From an uncultured Pelagibacteraceae bacterium (lineage in GTDB: Bacteria; Pseudomonadota; Alphaproteobacteria; Pelagibacterales; Pelagibacteraceae), in assembly GCA_902594405.1 (NCBI GenBank), contig CACJMB010000004.1, positions 62,001 to 126,000 on the forward strand: a DNA stretch of 64,000 nt, read 5' to 3'. The translations under genes were made by a program, and so were the position numbers. The notes below the pieces were generated by a model that saw only the letters and a list, made by a program, of their open reading frames with translations, had not been told where the DNA came from and made no database searches. Of this stretch, positions 1-8,395 are shown one piece after another; positions within the stretch are counted from its first letter, which is position 1, and every line of letters starts with the position of its first letter.

Positions 1-294
1 TGGTCTAATTAAATCTTGGTTCATCAAAGGAACAATTGAACTATTTGCTGCAATTCTTGCTGAAAACTCAGATGGATTTGCAGTTAAAGCTGGCACAGCG
101 ATTTTATTATGCTCAGATGAGTGAGTCACTTTAAAATCAGCACTTCCTTTACATTGTTTAGAAGTTTCAACGAAAGTTCTTAATGCAGGAAAATCATTAG
201 CCAAAATATTTATTGAACCACTTTTAATGTTACAATCTGCAAATGCAGAAGTTCCAAAAAGTAGAAACAATAAAGTAACTAGTATTTTTCTCAT
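1..294 (-). CDS. Solute-binding protein of an ABC importer, N-terminal part (gene runs off the window)
   Basis: The visible 98 codons start with ATG at 292-294 and remain open to the window edge. Residues 1-19 form a Sec signal peptide (two basic residues, a Leu-rich core, then an AFA cleavage site). The mature part begins DCNIKSGSINILANDFPALR, a fold-start typical of family-1 extracellular solute-binding proteins that capture sugars or similar solutes in the periplasm. It lies 85 nt downstream of the MetE-like gene on the same strand, so it may belong to the same leftward operon. The ligand cannot be told from this fragment. The call rests on general resemblance, since ligand-binding residues are outside the window. 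Confidence 0.7.
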   Translation of the reverse strand, partial: MRKILVTLLFLLFGTSAFADCNIKSGSINILANDFPALRTFVETSKQCKGSADFKVTHSSEHNKIAVPALTANPSEFSARIAANSSIVPLMNQDLIRP

Positions 295-379
295 ATGTTT
301 TCTCTCTATATTATTATGTTAAACTATTATTTAAGTATAAAAACTATATCTATTCTAGAAGATGAATAAAAGTGATAAT

Positions 380-1507
380 TTAAATCACTTTTGACGCAAG
401 TTCCGCTCCACTCACTAACGACTCCAGCTTTTTATAAACAATATTTTCATCTACATTGCCAAAGCCAGCAAAGGTGCTAAATCCACAGTCAGTCCCAGCT
501 AATAATTGTTCAGCATCAATGACCTTAGAAAAGGTTAAAATTCTATTCTTTACAACTTCGGGATGTTCTACAAAATTTGTTGTAGAATCTATTACACCTG
601 GGGCAATTATTTTGTCTTTTGGAATTTTTAAATTTTCAAAAATTTGCCACTCATGAGAATGTCTTGGATTAGATGACTCAATCAGATAAGTCTGAACATT
701 TGCTTTCAATGCAATTGGCATTATCTTTTCTAACGGAATATCATGTAGATGAGGTCCTTCATAATTTCCCCAACAGATATGTAGTCTTATATTAGAGCTG
801 TCGATATTTTTAATAGAATTATTTAGACATTCTATTTGTTTTTCAGCTCTAATTAAAAATTCAGATTCTGATAAATCTTTAAAAGTCATGTGTCTAGCAA
901 GTGCTAAATCTGGACAATCTAACTGAAGTTTTAATCCATTTGAGGTAATTTCTTCATACTCATCTTTCATAAGGTTAGATAAATTTTCTAAATATTCATC
1001 ATCATTTTTATAAAATTTATTGGGTAAGAAAGCTGAAATAACTCCCGGAGAAGCAGCATTCATAAACGCATCCTTATGATTATTTTTTTCTAAAGCTTGT
1101 TTAAAATTATTTATATCTTTTGTTAGAGAAGTTTTGTCTTTAATTTTTAATTCACTTGTACAACAAGGTCTTGTGTAAGTAGGAGTACCACCTGTTCTTG
1201 CAATTCTTTCTTTAAAAGATGGAAAGTCATCTAAATCTTTAGGTGCTTTTCTTTCACTCTCTCCTGAAAAGCCATCAATTCTATCTTTGACATAAGTTGC
1301 ATAGCTAATCTTAGACATTTCACCGTCGCTAATATAGTCAATTCCAACTTCTATTTGTTTTTTAACAATACTATTTACGTCTCTTTGAACAATTTCATTA
1401 AATTGATTTAAATCTATTTTTTTTTTTTGATCTTTCTTAAACAAGAGATTGGATAATTCATTTGATCTTGGTAAACTTCCTACATGTGTTGTTTTAATTT
1501 TAGTCAT
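380..1507 (-). CDS. MetE C-terminal-domain-like zinc methyltransferase (COG0620 family)
   Basis: This 375-residue protein matches the C-terminal catalytic barrel of cobalamin-independent methionine synthase but lacks MetE's N-terminal half. The HVGSLPRS motif is at residues 8-15. The expected zinc ligands are present: His243 and Cys245 in HICWGN, Glu277 in LIESSN, and Cys341 in GTDCGF. Family members move a methyl group to a thiol through a zinc-thiolate, so a methyl transfer in the cytoplasm is likely, but donor and acceptor are unknown. Its place downstream of a cupin and a SnoaL-like gene argues against a plain methionine synthase and for a role in breaking down a methylated compound. It starts 3 nt before the stop of the SnoaL gene is cleared, so co-expression is probable. 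Confidence 0.8.
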   Translation of the reverse strand: MTKIKTTHVGSLPRSNELSNLLFKKDQKKKIDLNQFNEIVQRDVNSIVKKQIEVGIDYISDGEMSKISYATYVKDRIDGFSGESERKAPKDLDDFPSFKERIARTGGTPTYTRPCCTSELKIKDKTSLTKDINNFKQALEKNNHKDAFMNAASPGVISAFLPNKFYKNDDEYLENLSNLMKDEYEEITSNGLKLQLDCPDLALARHMTFKDLSESEFLIRAEKQIECLNNSIKNIDSSNIRLHICWGNYEGPHLHDIPLEKIMPIALKANVQTYLIESSNPRHSHEWQIFENLKIPKDKIIAPGVIDSTTNFVEHPEVVKNRILTFSKVIDAEQLLAGTDCGFSTFAGFGNVDENIVYKKLESLVSGAELASKVI

Positions 1508-1510
1508 AAT

Positions 1511-2473
1511 TTATTTCATTAAAATTTGTTTCCAAATTGCAACTTCATCAAACAAAACCCACTCTCTTATAACATTTCCATCAACTATTTCTGCATGGTT
1601 TATCCCCATTATAAAAATACTTTTATTTGATTTTTCTCCAAAATCTAAAGTGTCTTCAGAATGATTACCTTCTAAAAACCATCTTATTGACGCTTTTGGA
1701 TTTTTATCTGGTTCTTCCAAATAACCAATATGCTCTACAGAAAACTTTATATTGCTGAAAGTATTTTTCAAAGTATTCCAAAATTTAATTATATCTTCTC
1801 TTCCATGTCCAATTTTGTTCCCAGGCCAATAGATAGTTGCAGCTCTTGCATACTCAGAAAAATTATAATTATTTTTAAAAATATTTTTCAATATTTTTGA
1901 GTAATTTCCTCCGGCAGACTCATTAGGTACAATACCTTGTTTATAATCTGATTTCATCTCAGAGCTTGAATTGAATAATTTTTGTACTTTGTCAGCATCT
2001 CCTTCTTTATCAATAATCATTTGGGCAAATTCTTTTGGTGTAAATCCTAGTTGTCTTACCATTGCACCTTGATCACGGACAATCCATTCATCATAGACTT
2101 GATTATTTTTGCAAGCACAATCAGCAATTACTCTATAGTAAATATCTTTCCCGGTTGGTTTACCATACGAACCGTCACCAAGATGTGTTCCTTTACTTAA
2201 AATTCTATGAGATGAATGATACCCTAAATCATCATTTCCATTCCAGATCACATCTTCACCAAGCAACTGTCTGTTAGGAAATTCTTTTAAGGTTGAATAT
2301 GTTGCATCAATTACAGGTTTGTTTCCATAAGTAACTCCAAATGGAGATCTAACAGGAATATTATCAGTGTAAAATTGAGCAATAGACTCAACATCTTTGT
2401 TTTCCCAAATTTGTTTAGTTATTTTAAGTATGAAATCAGGAAAATTTTTATACTTTGGATCAAACCCCTTCAT
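1511..2473 (-). CDS. SnoaL/NTF2-fold protein with two domains
   Basis: The 320-residue product contains two tandem SnoaL-like (polyketide-cyclase or NTF2 fold) domains, about residues 10-150 and 195-320. Each has the pattern of a small cone-shaped alpha/beta barrel ending in a 'DEW/EWVLFDE' strand. I chose the ATG at 2471-2473 because it forms a TAATG overlap with the cupin stop. An ATG 30 nt further upstream would lie inside the cupin gene. No signal peptide is visible, so it should be cytoplasmic. A paralogue is encoded on the other side of the divergent promoter at 3468. SnoaL-like proteins include aldol cyclases, isomerases and hydratases, and the reaction here is unknown. Confidence 0.75.
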   Translation of the reverse strand: MKGFDPKYKNFPDFILKITKQIWENKDVESIAQFYTDNIPVRSPFGVTYGNKPVIDATYSTLKEFPNRQLLGEDVIWNGNDDLGYHSSHRILSKGTHLGDGSYGKPTGKDIYYRVIADCACKNNQVYDEWIVRDQGAMVRQLGFTPKEFAQMIIDKEGDADKVQKLFNSSSEMKSDYKQGIVPNESAGGNYSKILKNIFKNNYNFSEYARAATIYWPGNKIGHGREDIIKFWNTLKNTFSNIKFSVEHIGYLEEPDKNPKASIRWFLEGNHSEDTLDFGEKSNKSIFIMGINHAEIVDGNVIREWVLFDEVAIWKQILMK

Positions 2474-3417
2474 TAGATTTGTGTTACACAATTTAAGTAA
2501 CAATCCTCTTGTTCATTTATCTTTATATTAACATTTGAATTGATTGGGATAGAAATCGTATCTTTGGGATCTAAAATACATTGAAAATCATCAATCATAA
2601 TTTCCCACCTACCAGTTCTCGAAAATAATATTGTAGGTTTTTCAAACCTTAAATTAGTTATTTGTCCCTTGTTACATTTTAAAATTGACAGGTTAAATCC
2701 AGTATCTTGATTTATTAATGGAGCGTATTCTTTATTTTCAAATTTATTTCCAAGAATTTGAATTAAATCAAAATTATCGTTTATTTTATTAACTTGTTTA
2801 GAATTTTCATTATTTTTACACATGAATTTTTCTAGCTGATCTAGTTTGTAATTATCAAATTTTTTTATTTCTTCTTCAGAAATTGGTTCAAGAATACTTT
2901 TTCCTTTTGGAATTTCATTTAAAGATAAGTCAATTAATGAATTATCATTTAAAAGTGCCATGCCTGTTTTTTTTGCTTTTTCTAAGACACTTGGAACCCA
3001 AGTTATTATTCCAGGATCGTCTCCACCTAAAACTACAAAAATTAATCCTTCTTCATCACCCGCATTTTCAAATGCTCTAAACATATTTGTGGGCATAGAT
3101 ATAATATCACCAGCACTTAATATTGTTTCATCTTTGCCTTCAGCTCCCCAATAAAATTTCCATTTACCAGAATAAATAATAAAAACTTCTGCAGTTGTAT
3201 GGCTATGTAAACCAGAACCATTTTTAGGCATAGCAGACACAGCACCTAGATTAAAACTATGTGGCATTGGTATTTTAACAAATTGTTTACTATCTTCTGC
3301 GACACCTGGGCCTACAATAGAATAATTTTTTCTTTCTTTATGACCTTCAAGTTTGCCCTCAACAAATGGCAAAGTACTTGGAATAAGATCTTCAAATTTA
3401 GCTACTCGATTATTCAT
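2473..3417 (-). CDS. Two-domain cupin protein
   Basis: The 314-residue product has a clear N-terminal cupin barrel (about 45-140) and a second, weaker cupin-like barrel near the C-terminus (about 225-314). The first cupin motif gives metal ligands His71, His73 and Glu77. At the usual site of the fourth ligand (second cupin motif, near 112-117) the sequence reads NMFRAF, with no histidine. It may therefore bind metal with three ligands or act as a binding protein rather than an oxygenase. It is the first gene of the leftward operon and is coupled to the SnoaL gene by a 1-nt overlap. It is much longer than the SAR11 DMSP-lyase cupin DddK (about 130 residues) and is not that enzyme. Confidence 0.75.
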   Translation of the reverse strand: MNNRVAKFEDLIPSTLPFVEGKLEGHKERKNYSIVGPGVAEDSKQFVKIPMPHSFNLGAVSAMPKNGSGLHSHTTAEVFIIYSGKWKFYWGAEGKDETILSAGDIISMPTNMFRAFENAGDEEGLIFVVLGGDDPGIITWVPSVLEKAKKTGMALLNDNSLIDLSLNEIPKGKSILEPISEEEIKKFDNYKLDQLEKFMCKNNENSKQVNKINDNFDLIQILGNKFENKEYAPLINQDTGFNLSILKCNKGQITNLRFEKPTILFSRTGRWEIMIDDFQCILDPKDTISIPINSNVNIKINEQEDCYLNCVTQI

Positions 3418-3467
3418 ATTTTTTTAAACTATATTTTGTGATAGTAAAATTATCTAACAAAAAATAT

Positions 3468-4553
3468 ATGCAAATAGAACAATTTGATACAGGTCTTAAG
3501 GGTCAAGAGAAAGTGGAAAAAATAGTCATCTCACCCGAAGAAAATTATAATTACAAACAAGTTGTCAGAAAATATTTAAATTCAATAGTAAATGATGGCA
3601 TATCTAAACTTGATCAAAATCTTGAAAATGCGTTCTCTCAGAATATTAATGTTAATTGTTTTTACCCTTTAAATGAATTTTTAGGAGTTGATGATTTTAA
3701 AGAAAAATTTTGGAAACCTCTTTTTAACTCATTTCCTGATCTTGAAAGAAGAGAGCAAATAGTAATTAGTGGCGCTTTTAGAGATAAAATTCAAGTAGGT
3801 TCAATTTCTTCATTATCAGGAGTATTTAAAAATTCATGGTTAGGCATTCAACCTAATAACAAAATGGTAAATCTAAAGTGTTGTGAAATTCATCAGCTTA
3901 AAGATGGTAAAATTATTGAGAGTTATATTTTAATCGATTTAATAGATCTATTAATACAAACTGGAGCAAATCCAATTAATCTTTCAAGAGGATCTGAAGG
4001 AAATTGGTTAAATCCAATTAACACAGATGGTGTAAATTTTTTTGAAAAAGACATGGAAATTTCTAAAGCTAGTTTAGAGCAATCACTTATCATGCAGAGA
4101 AGTTTAAATATAAAACCTGAATTGGAGGTTTCTTCTAATAAAGATCTTAAGGAGAGATTAATAAACCATCCACAAAAAGATTATTGGCATGAAAAAATGA
4201 TTTGGTATGGACCAAGTGGTATTGGAACTGCCAGAACTTTAGAAGGATTTGTAGATAATCATCAGTTACCTTTTAGAAAAACTTTTAAGGAAAGAAATTA
4301 TTGGAAACTTGGCCATTATTGTGAATTAGGGGATGGAAAATTTTCTTTAACAGCAGGATGGAATAGTATTCAGGCAATATATGGAACTGAAGATTGGTTA
4401 GGATATAAATCTGAAAACCAAAAAGTAACTATGAGAGTTATGGATTTTTATCACCATGATGAAGGAAAAATTCGTGAAAACTGGGTTCCAATTGATATAA
4501 TTCACATATTAAAACAAATTGGAGTTGATGTTTTAGAAAGTATAAAAAAATAA
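3468..4553 (+). CDS. SnoaL/NTF2-fold protein with two domains (paralogue of 1511-2473)
   Basis: The product is 361 residues from the ATG at 3468. A GTG at 3438 is an alternative start, but it has no better ribosome site and lies closer to the divergent gene. It carries two SnoaL-like domains, about residues 20-155 and 215-360, the second with the pattern WHEKMIWYGPSGIGT and an ending similar to the leftward paralogue. It ends 1 nt before the ABC ATPase gene, so it heads the importer operon. The pairing of two such proteins on either side of one promoter suggests two steps of one pathway, or two related substrates. The chemistry is not known. Confidence 0.75.
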   Translation: MQIEQFDTGLKGQEKVEKIVISPEENYNYKQVVRKYLNSIVNDGISKLDQNLENAFSQNINVNCFYPLNEFLGVDDFKEKFWKPLFNSFPDLERREQIVISGAFRDKIQVGSISSLSGVFKNSWLGIQPNNKMVNLKCCEIHQLKDGKIIESYILIDLIDLLIQTGANPINLSRGSEGNWLNPINTDGVNFFEKDMEISKASLEQSLIMQRSLNIKPELEVSSNKDLKERLINHPQKDYWHEKMIWYGPSGIGTARTLEGFVDNHQLPFRKTFKERNYWKLGHYCELGDGKFSLTAGWNSIQAIYGTEDWLGYKSENQKVTMRVMDFYHHDEGKIRENWVPIDIIHILKQIGVDVLESIKK

Positions 4554-4554
4554 A

Positions 4555-5610
4555 ATGGCTAACATAAAATTTACTGGAGTACACAAATCATTTGGATCTA
4601 ATAAAATAATCACAGATTTTAATCTTTTAGGTAAAGAAGATGAGTTTCTTGTATTAGTTGGACCATCTGGATGTGGAAAATCAACTCTTCTAAGAATGAT
4701 TGCCGGATTAGAAAAAATAGATGAAGGTGAAATTTTTATTAATGATCAAAAAATTAATGAACTTCATCCTTCGAAACGTCAAACTGCGATGGTATTTCAA
4801 TCTTACGCTCTTTATCCTCATATGAACGTTTATGAAAACATGTCTTTTGGTCTAAAAATTGAAAAAAGACCAAAGGAAGAAATAAATACAAAAGTGATGC
4901 AAGCTGCAAAAATTTTAAAAATTGAAGAGCTTTTAGAGAGAAAACCAAAACAATTATCTGGAGGTCAAAGACAAAGAGTAGCAATAGGAAGAGCAATAAC
5001 AAGAAATCCAAAAATATTTTTATTTGATGAACCTTTATCTAACCTTGATGCAGCGTTGAGAGCAGAAATGAGAGTTGAAATATCTAAATTACATAATCAA
5101 ATTAAAACAAATATGATTTATGTTACTCATGACCAAGTTGAAGCTATGACCTTAGCAGATCGAATAGTTATTTTAAATCAAGGAAATATTGAACAGGTTG
5201 GTACTCCTGAGGAAATTTATAATGATCCAGCAAATATTTTTGTTGCCCAATTTATAGGGACTCCAAAAATGAATATTTTAGAAGTAAAAGAGGAAAATGT
5301 TGTTTCAGGAAATACAATTAAATTGTTAGGTAACGACATTCAATTTAACGATTTAAAAATTAAAAAATCAAAACATTTTGTGGGTATTAGGCCTGAACAT
5401 TTAAAAGCAAATCAAAATACAAAATTTACATTTAATCCTGAAATAGAATTAATTGAAAACCTTGGTAATGAAAAAATTGTATATATTAAAAAAGATGAAT
5501 ACCAATTAAGTGCAAAAATTCCAAGCAATGTTGAAATAGGAAGTTCTATAGGATTTGATTTAGATGACATTTTTATTTTTGATGCAGATGGAAAAAGAGT
5601 AAAACAGTAA
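4555..5610 (+). CDS. Sugar-type ABC importer ATPase (MalK/UgpC family)
   Basis: The 351-residue ATPase powers import from the cytoplasmic face. Visible parts are Walker A at about 36-43 (GPSGCGKS), the Q-loop Gln82, the LSGGQ signature at 134-138, Walker B ending FDEP at about 157-160 and the switch His192. A C-terminal TOBE/OB region (about 235-351) is typical of MalK, UgpC and MsmK proteins that serve sugar or polyol importers. It is followed by the binding protein and two permeases, so the set is complete. The UgpC/MalK class is clear, but the substrate is not. Confidence 0.93.
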   Translation: MANIKFTGVHKSFGSNKIITDFNLLGKEDEFLVLVGPSGCGKSTLLRMIAGLEKIDEGEIFINDQKINELHPSKRQTAMVFQSYALYPHMNVYENMSFGLKIEKRPKEEINTKVMQAAKILKIEELLERKPKQLSGGQRQRVAIGRAITRNPKIFLFDEPLSNLDAALRAEMRVEISKLHNQIKTNMIYVTHDQVEAMTLADRIVILNQGNIEQVGTPEEIYNDPANIFVAQFIGTPKMNILEVKEENVVSGNTIKLLGNDIQFNDLKIKKSKHFVGIRPEHLKANQNTKFTFNPEIELIENLGNEKIVYIKKDEYQLSAKIPSNVEIGSSIGFDLDDIFIFDADGKRVKQ

Positions 5611-5673
5611 CACAACTCTTAATTGATCATTTTTTAATTTTTCCTCTATTTTTGTCAAATTATGAACCATTTG

Positions 5674-5686
5674 CATATCTGATATG
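5674..5686. promoter_or_regulatory. Short palindrome upstream of the sugar-binding-protein gene
   Basis: In the 146-nt spacer between the ATPase and the binding-protein gene there is a perfect CATATC-T-GATATG palindrome, 70 nt before the start codon. The spacer is one of the longest in this operon, so it may hold a promoter and operator that let the binding protein be expressed on its own. This is inference from position and symmetry only. In AT-rich DNA such 6-bp arms can arise by chance. Confidence 0.3.
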
Positions 5687-5756
5687 TGACAGTCCTATCT
5701 TTGCTAAATAGAATCATTTTAATATAATTTTTTATTAACTTAAATTAGAGGTAAAG

Positions 5757-7088
5757 ATGAAAAATATAATAAGGATTTTCTGCGTGCTCGCATTTTTTGT
5801 TTCGAATGTTGTTTATGCAGATATCAAGTTTTGGACTACAGAAGTTCAGCCAGCCAGAATGGCAAAACAAGAGGAAATGGCAAAAGCTTTTGAAGCTAAA
5901 ACTGGAATTAAAGTAGATGTAATTCCAATTGAAGAAAAAGAATTAGGTACGAGAGCAACTGCTGCTGCGGCTGCAGGTGATTTACCAGATGTTATTTATC
6001 ATACTCTTCAATATGTATTGCCATGGGCAGAAGCTGGAATTTTAGATGTAGATGCCAACAACGACGTTGTTAAAGAATTAGGTAAAGATACATTTGCACC
6101 AGGTGCACTTAACATGGCAAAATCAGGTTCAAAAATTGCTGCAGTTCCAGTTGATGGTTGGACTCAAATGGTTGTTTATAGAAAAGATCTATTTGAAAAT
6201 GCAGATTTAGCACCACCAACAAGCTATGCGAATATTGTAGCTGCTGTTGAGAAATTATCAAAACAAAATGGTATGTTTGGTTTCGTAGCAGCAACTAAAA
6301 CTGATGAAAATTTTATGAGTCAGGTTTTAGAGCATGTTCTTTTAGCAAATGGAGTTAATATCGTTAAAAAAGGTGGTATTAAAAAACAAGGTAAGAAACT
6401 GAAAGAGGCATTAGAGTTTTATAAAGTTATCTCAAAAGCAAGTCCTCCAGGTGAACTTTACTGGAAACAATCTAGAGAACTATACTTTGCTGGTAAAACT
6501 CCAATGATTATTTGGTCTCCATTTATTATGGATGAACTTGCAGGATTAAGAGATTCTGCTCCTCCAACAATTAATAGTGATCCAACTTCTCCAGAGCTAG
6601 CATCAAAAACTGGTTTCATAACTAATTTTAGTGGACCAAGTAACAAAAAAGGTGCTGCATGGGCAGATATTAGATACTTTGGTATAACTGCTGATGCTGA
6701 TACTGATGAAGCTAAACAATTTATCATGTACTCAATGGACGAAGGTTACACAAGTACGTTATCTATAGCACCAGAAGGTAAATTTCCTGTAAGAAGAGGA
6801 AATTCAAGTGATCCTGAAGCTTTTACAAAAGCATGGAGTAAGCTGCCTGTAGGAGTTGATAGAAAAGCTCCTTTATCAGATCTTTATGACTCAGATGTTA
6901 TTAATAATATCGTAGCAGGTTTAGATACTGCAAACAGATGGGGAGTAAAAGAAGGTGAACTATCTAGAGCATCAAAAGTCATTAATTCTCAATTTATAAA
7001 CAGAATCACTAGACTTTATATTGATGATCAAATTGATGTAGATGAAGCTGTTGATATGATTAATAAATCATTAGCTAAATTCAATTAA
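5757..7088 (+). CDS. Carbohydrate-type solute-binding protein of the ABC importer
   Basis: This 443-residue periplasmic protein has a signal peptide (residues 1-21, ending VVYA) and the layout of the family-1 extracellular binding proteins (MalE/UgpB group). That includes the GIKVDVIPIEEKELGTR segment and the conserved 'AAAAGDLPDV' loop near residues 70-80. It delivers its ligand to the two permeases encoded next. A ribosome site (GAGG) precedes the ATG. The downstream GH63-like hydrolase suggests a glycoside or glycosylated osmolyte as ligand, which is inference from context. Confidence 0.9.
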   Translation: MKNIIRIFCVLAFFVSNVVYADIKFWTTEVQPARMAKQEEMAKAFEAKTGIKVDVIPIEEKELGTRATAAAAAGDLPDVIYHTLQYVLPWAEAGILDVDANNDVVKELGKDTFAPGALNMAKSGSKIAAVPVDGWTQMVVYRKDLFENADLAPPTSYANIVAAVEKLSKQNGMFGFVAATKTDENFMSQVLEHVLLANGVNIVKKGGIKKQGKKLKEALEFYKVISKASPPGELYWKQSRELYFAGKTPMIIWSPFIMDELAGLRDSAPPTINSDPTSPELASKTGFITNFSGPSNKKGAAWADIRYFGITADADTDEAKQFIMYSMDEGYTSTLSIAPEGKFPVRRGNSSDPEAFTKAWSKLPVGVDRKAPLSDLYDSDVINNIVAGLDTANRWGVKEGELSRASKVINSQFINRITRLYIDDQIDVDEAVDMINKSLAKFN

Positions 7089-7100
7089 TTTAAATATTTT

Positions 7101-7135
7101 AAAAAAGCGGATAATATAAATTATCCGCTTTTTTT
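7101..7135 (+). terminator. Intrinsic terminator or attenuator between binding protein and first permease
   Basis: Perfect 15-bp arms (7101-7115 and 7120-7134) with a GCGG/CCGC core, a 4-nt loop and a run of seven T at 7129-7135. It starts 12 nt after the binding-protein stop, and the permease ATG begins at 7136, directly after the T-run. It should end most transcripts after the binding protein and let a fraction read through to the permeases. Confidence 0.9.
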
Positions 7136-8395
7136 ATGAATGACACTCTAGCAAATACAGAAAAAAAAACCGCATACATATTAACTTTACCTGCAGTCCT
7201 TTTAGTTTTTGCAATAATTTTATTTCCAATTTTTGCAAACGTTTGGATTAGTTTTAAAGAAGTTGAATTAAAAGATATCAGAATACCAGAGCCAAGGGCA
7301 AAAAAAATCGTAAAATCTATTGCTGAAGAGACTTCAAAAATAAAAATATTATACAAGTTAAGAAATAGCTCATTAATTCAAGAAATAAGAGATGTTTCTT
7401 TTCAAGATAATTTTCCTAAAAATTTTGAAATTGTAAATTTAGATCCAAGATGTGACTACAAAAATTATAATTTAAAATGTGAATTTGGTAATTGGCCAGC
7501 TAAATATAGGGAGAATTTTCAAGTTATTTTTGAAACAAATGATGGATCAAAAATTGATAAAAAAAAGCTTAAATCAATCAAGCCAAAACTAGATGGTAAA
7601 TCTGATAATATATTACTTAATACCAATTTTACTTTAAAAAACTTCAAAAAAGTTTTGTTTGATAATGAGTTTATAGACTTACTTCTTACAACATTTTATT
7701 ACACATTTTTTGGGACAGTTGGCTCAATTATTTTTGGTATTTTGACAGCACAAATGGTTAATCAAAAGTTTTACGGAAGAACTTTTATGAGAAGTGTTTT
7801 ACTTTTTCCATATGTGGCTCCCGTTGTTGCTTTGGCATATACCTGGGAACTATTATTAGATCCAAATAGCGGAACACTAAATAGTTTATTGATAAATTAT
7901 CAAATAATAGAAACACCAATTAATTTACTTGGACAAAAATATATAGAGATTAGCGTTTTAGGATTTGATTTTAAATTAAGATTAGCTTTGACAACAGTCA
8001 TAATGTTTGAGATATGGCGATATTTCCCTTTGGCATTCCTTTTTATTCTCGCAAGACTGCAAGCCATCCCTAAAGAGCTTTATGAAGCTGCTGATGTTGA
8101 TGGAGCTAGCCCATTTCAAAAGTTTTTTAAAATTACTCTTCCACAAATAACAGCAGTTATATCAATATTGTTTATGATTAGGTTTATATGGAACTTTAAT
8201 AAATTTGAGGATGTTTTTTTATTAACAGGAGGTGCATCTGGAACGAGAACTTTGCCTATAAATGTTTATCAACAAGGATTTGCAATTTCAGATATTGGTA
8301 TGGGTTCAGCTGTTTCTATAGTCATTGTTGTCTTGCTTTTAATGTTTATGTTTTTTTATTTTAAACTTTTAGGAAAGAGGGTAGATGAAAATTAA
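7136..8395 (+). CDS. ABC sugar permease with a large periplasmic insert (MalF/UgpA type)
   Basis: The 419-residue inner-membrane subunit has a first membrane helix at about 13-35, then about 130 mostly polar residues (40-165), then the usual permease helices. The EAA loop that contacts the ATPase is at about 316-335 (ELYEAADVDGASPFQKFF). The polar block contains cysteines near 103 and 111 and is probably periplasmic. Ordinary UgpA-type permeases are near 290-300 residues, so this one is enlarged. The start codon follows the terminator T-run with no ribosome site, and it overlaps the next permease gene by 11 nt. Confidence 0.9.
   Translation: MNDTLANTEKKTAYILTLPAVLLVFAIILFPIFANVWISFKEVELKDIRIPEPRAKKIVKSIAEETSKIKILYKLRNSSLIQEIRDVSFQDNFPKNFEIVNLDPRCDYKNYNLKCEFGNWPAKYRENFQVIFETNDGSKIDKKKLKSIKPKLDGKSDNILLNTNFTLKNFKKVLFDNEFIDLLLTTFYYTFFGTVGSIIFGILTAQMVNQKFYGRTFMRSVLLFPYVAPVVALAYTWELLLDPNSGTLNSLLINYQIIETPINLLGQKYIEISVLGFDFKLRLALTTVIMFEIWRYFPLAFLFILARLQAIPKELYEAADVDGASPFQKFFKITLPQITAVISILFMIRFIWNFNKFEDVFLLTGGASGTRTLPINVYQQGFAISDIGMGSAVSIVIVVLLLMFMFFYFKLLGKRVDEN

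Noticed and set aside
2474-2503. Longer N-terminus of the SnoaL-like protein
   Set aside because: It would lie inside the cupin gene, while the ATG at 2473 makes the TAATG overlap used throughout this window.
2473-3417. DMSP lyase DddK
   Set aside because: The protein has two cupin domains and 314 residues, unlike the single-domain DddK of about 130 residues.
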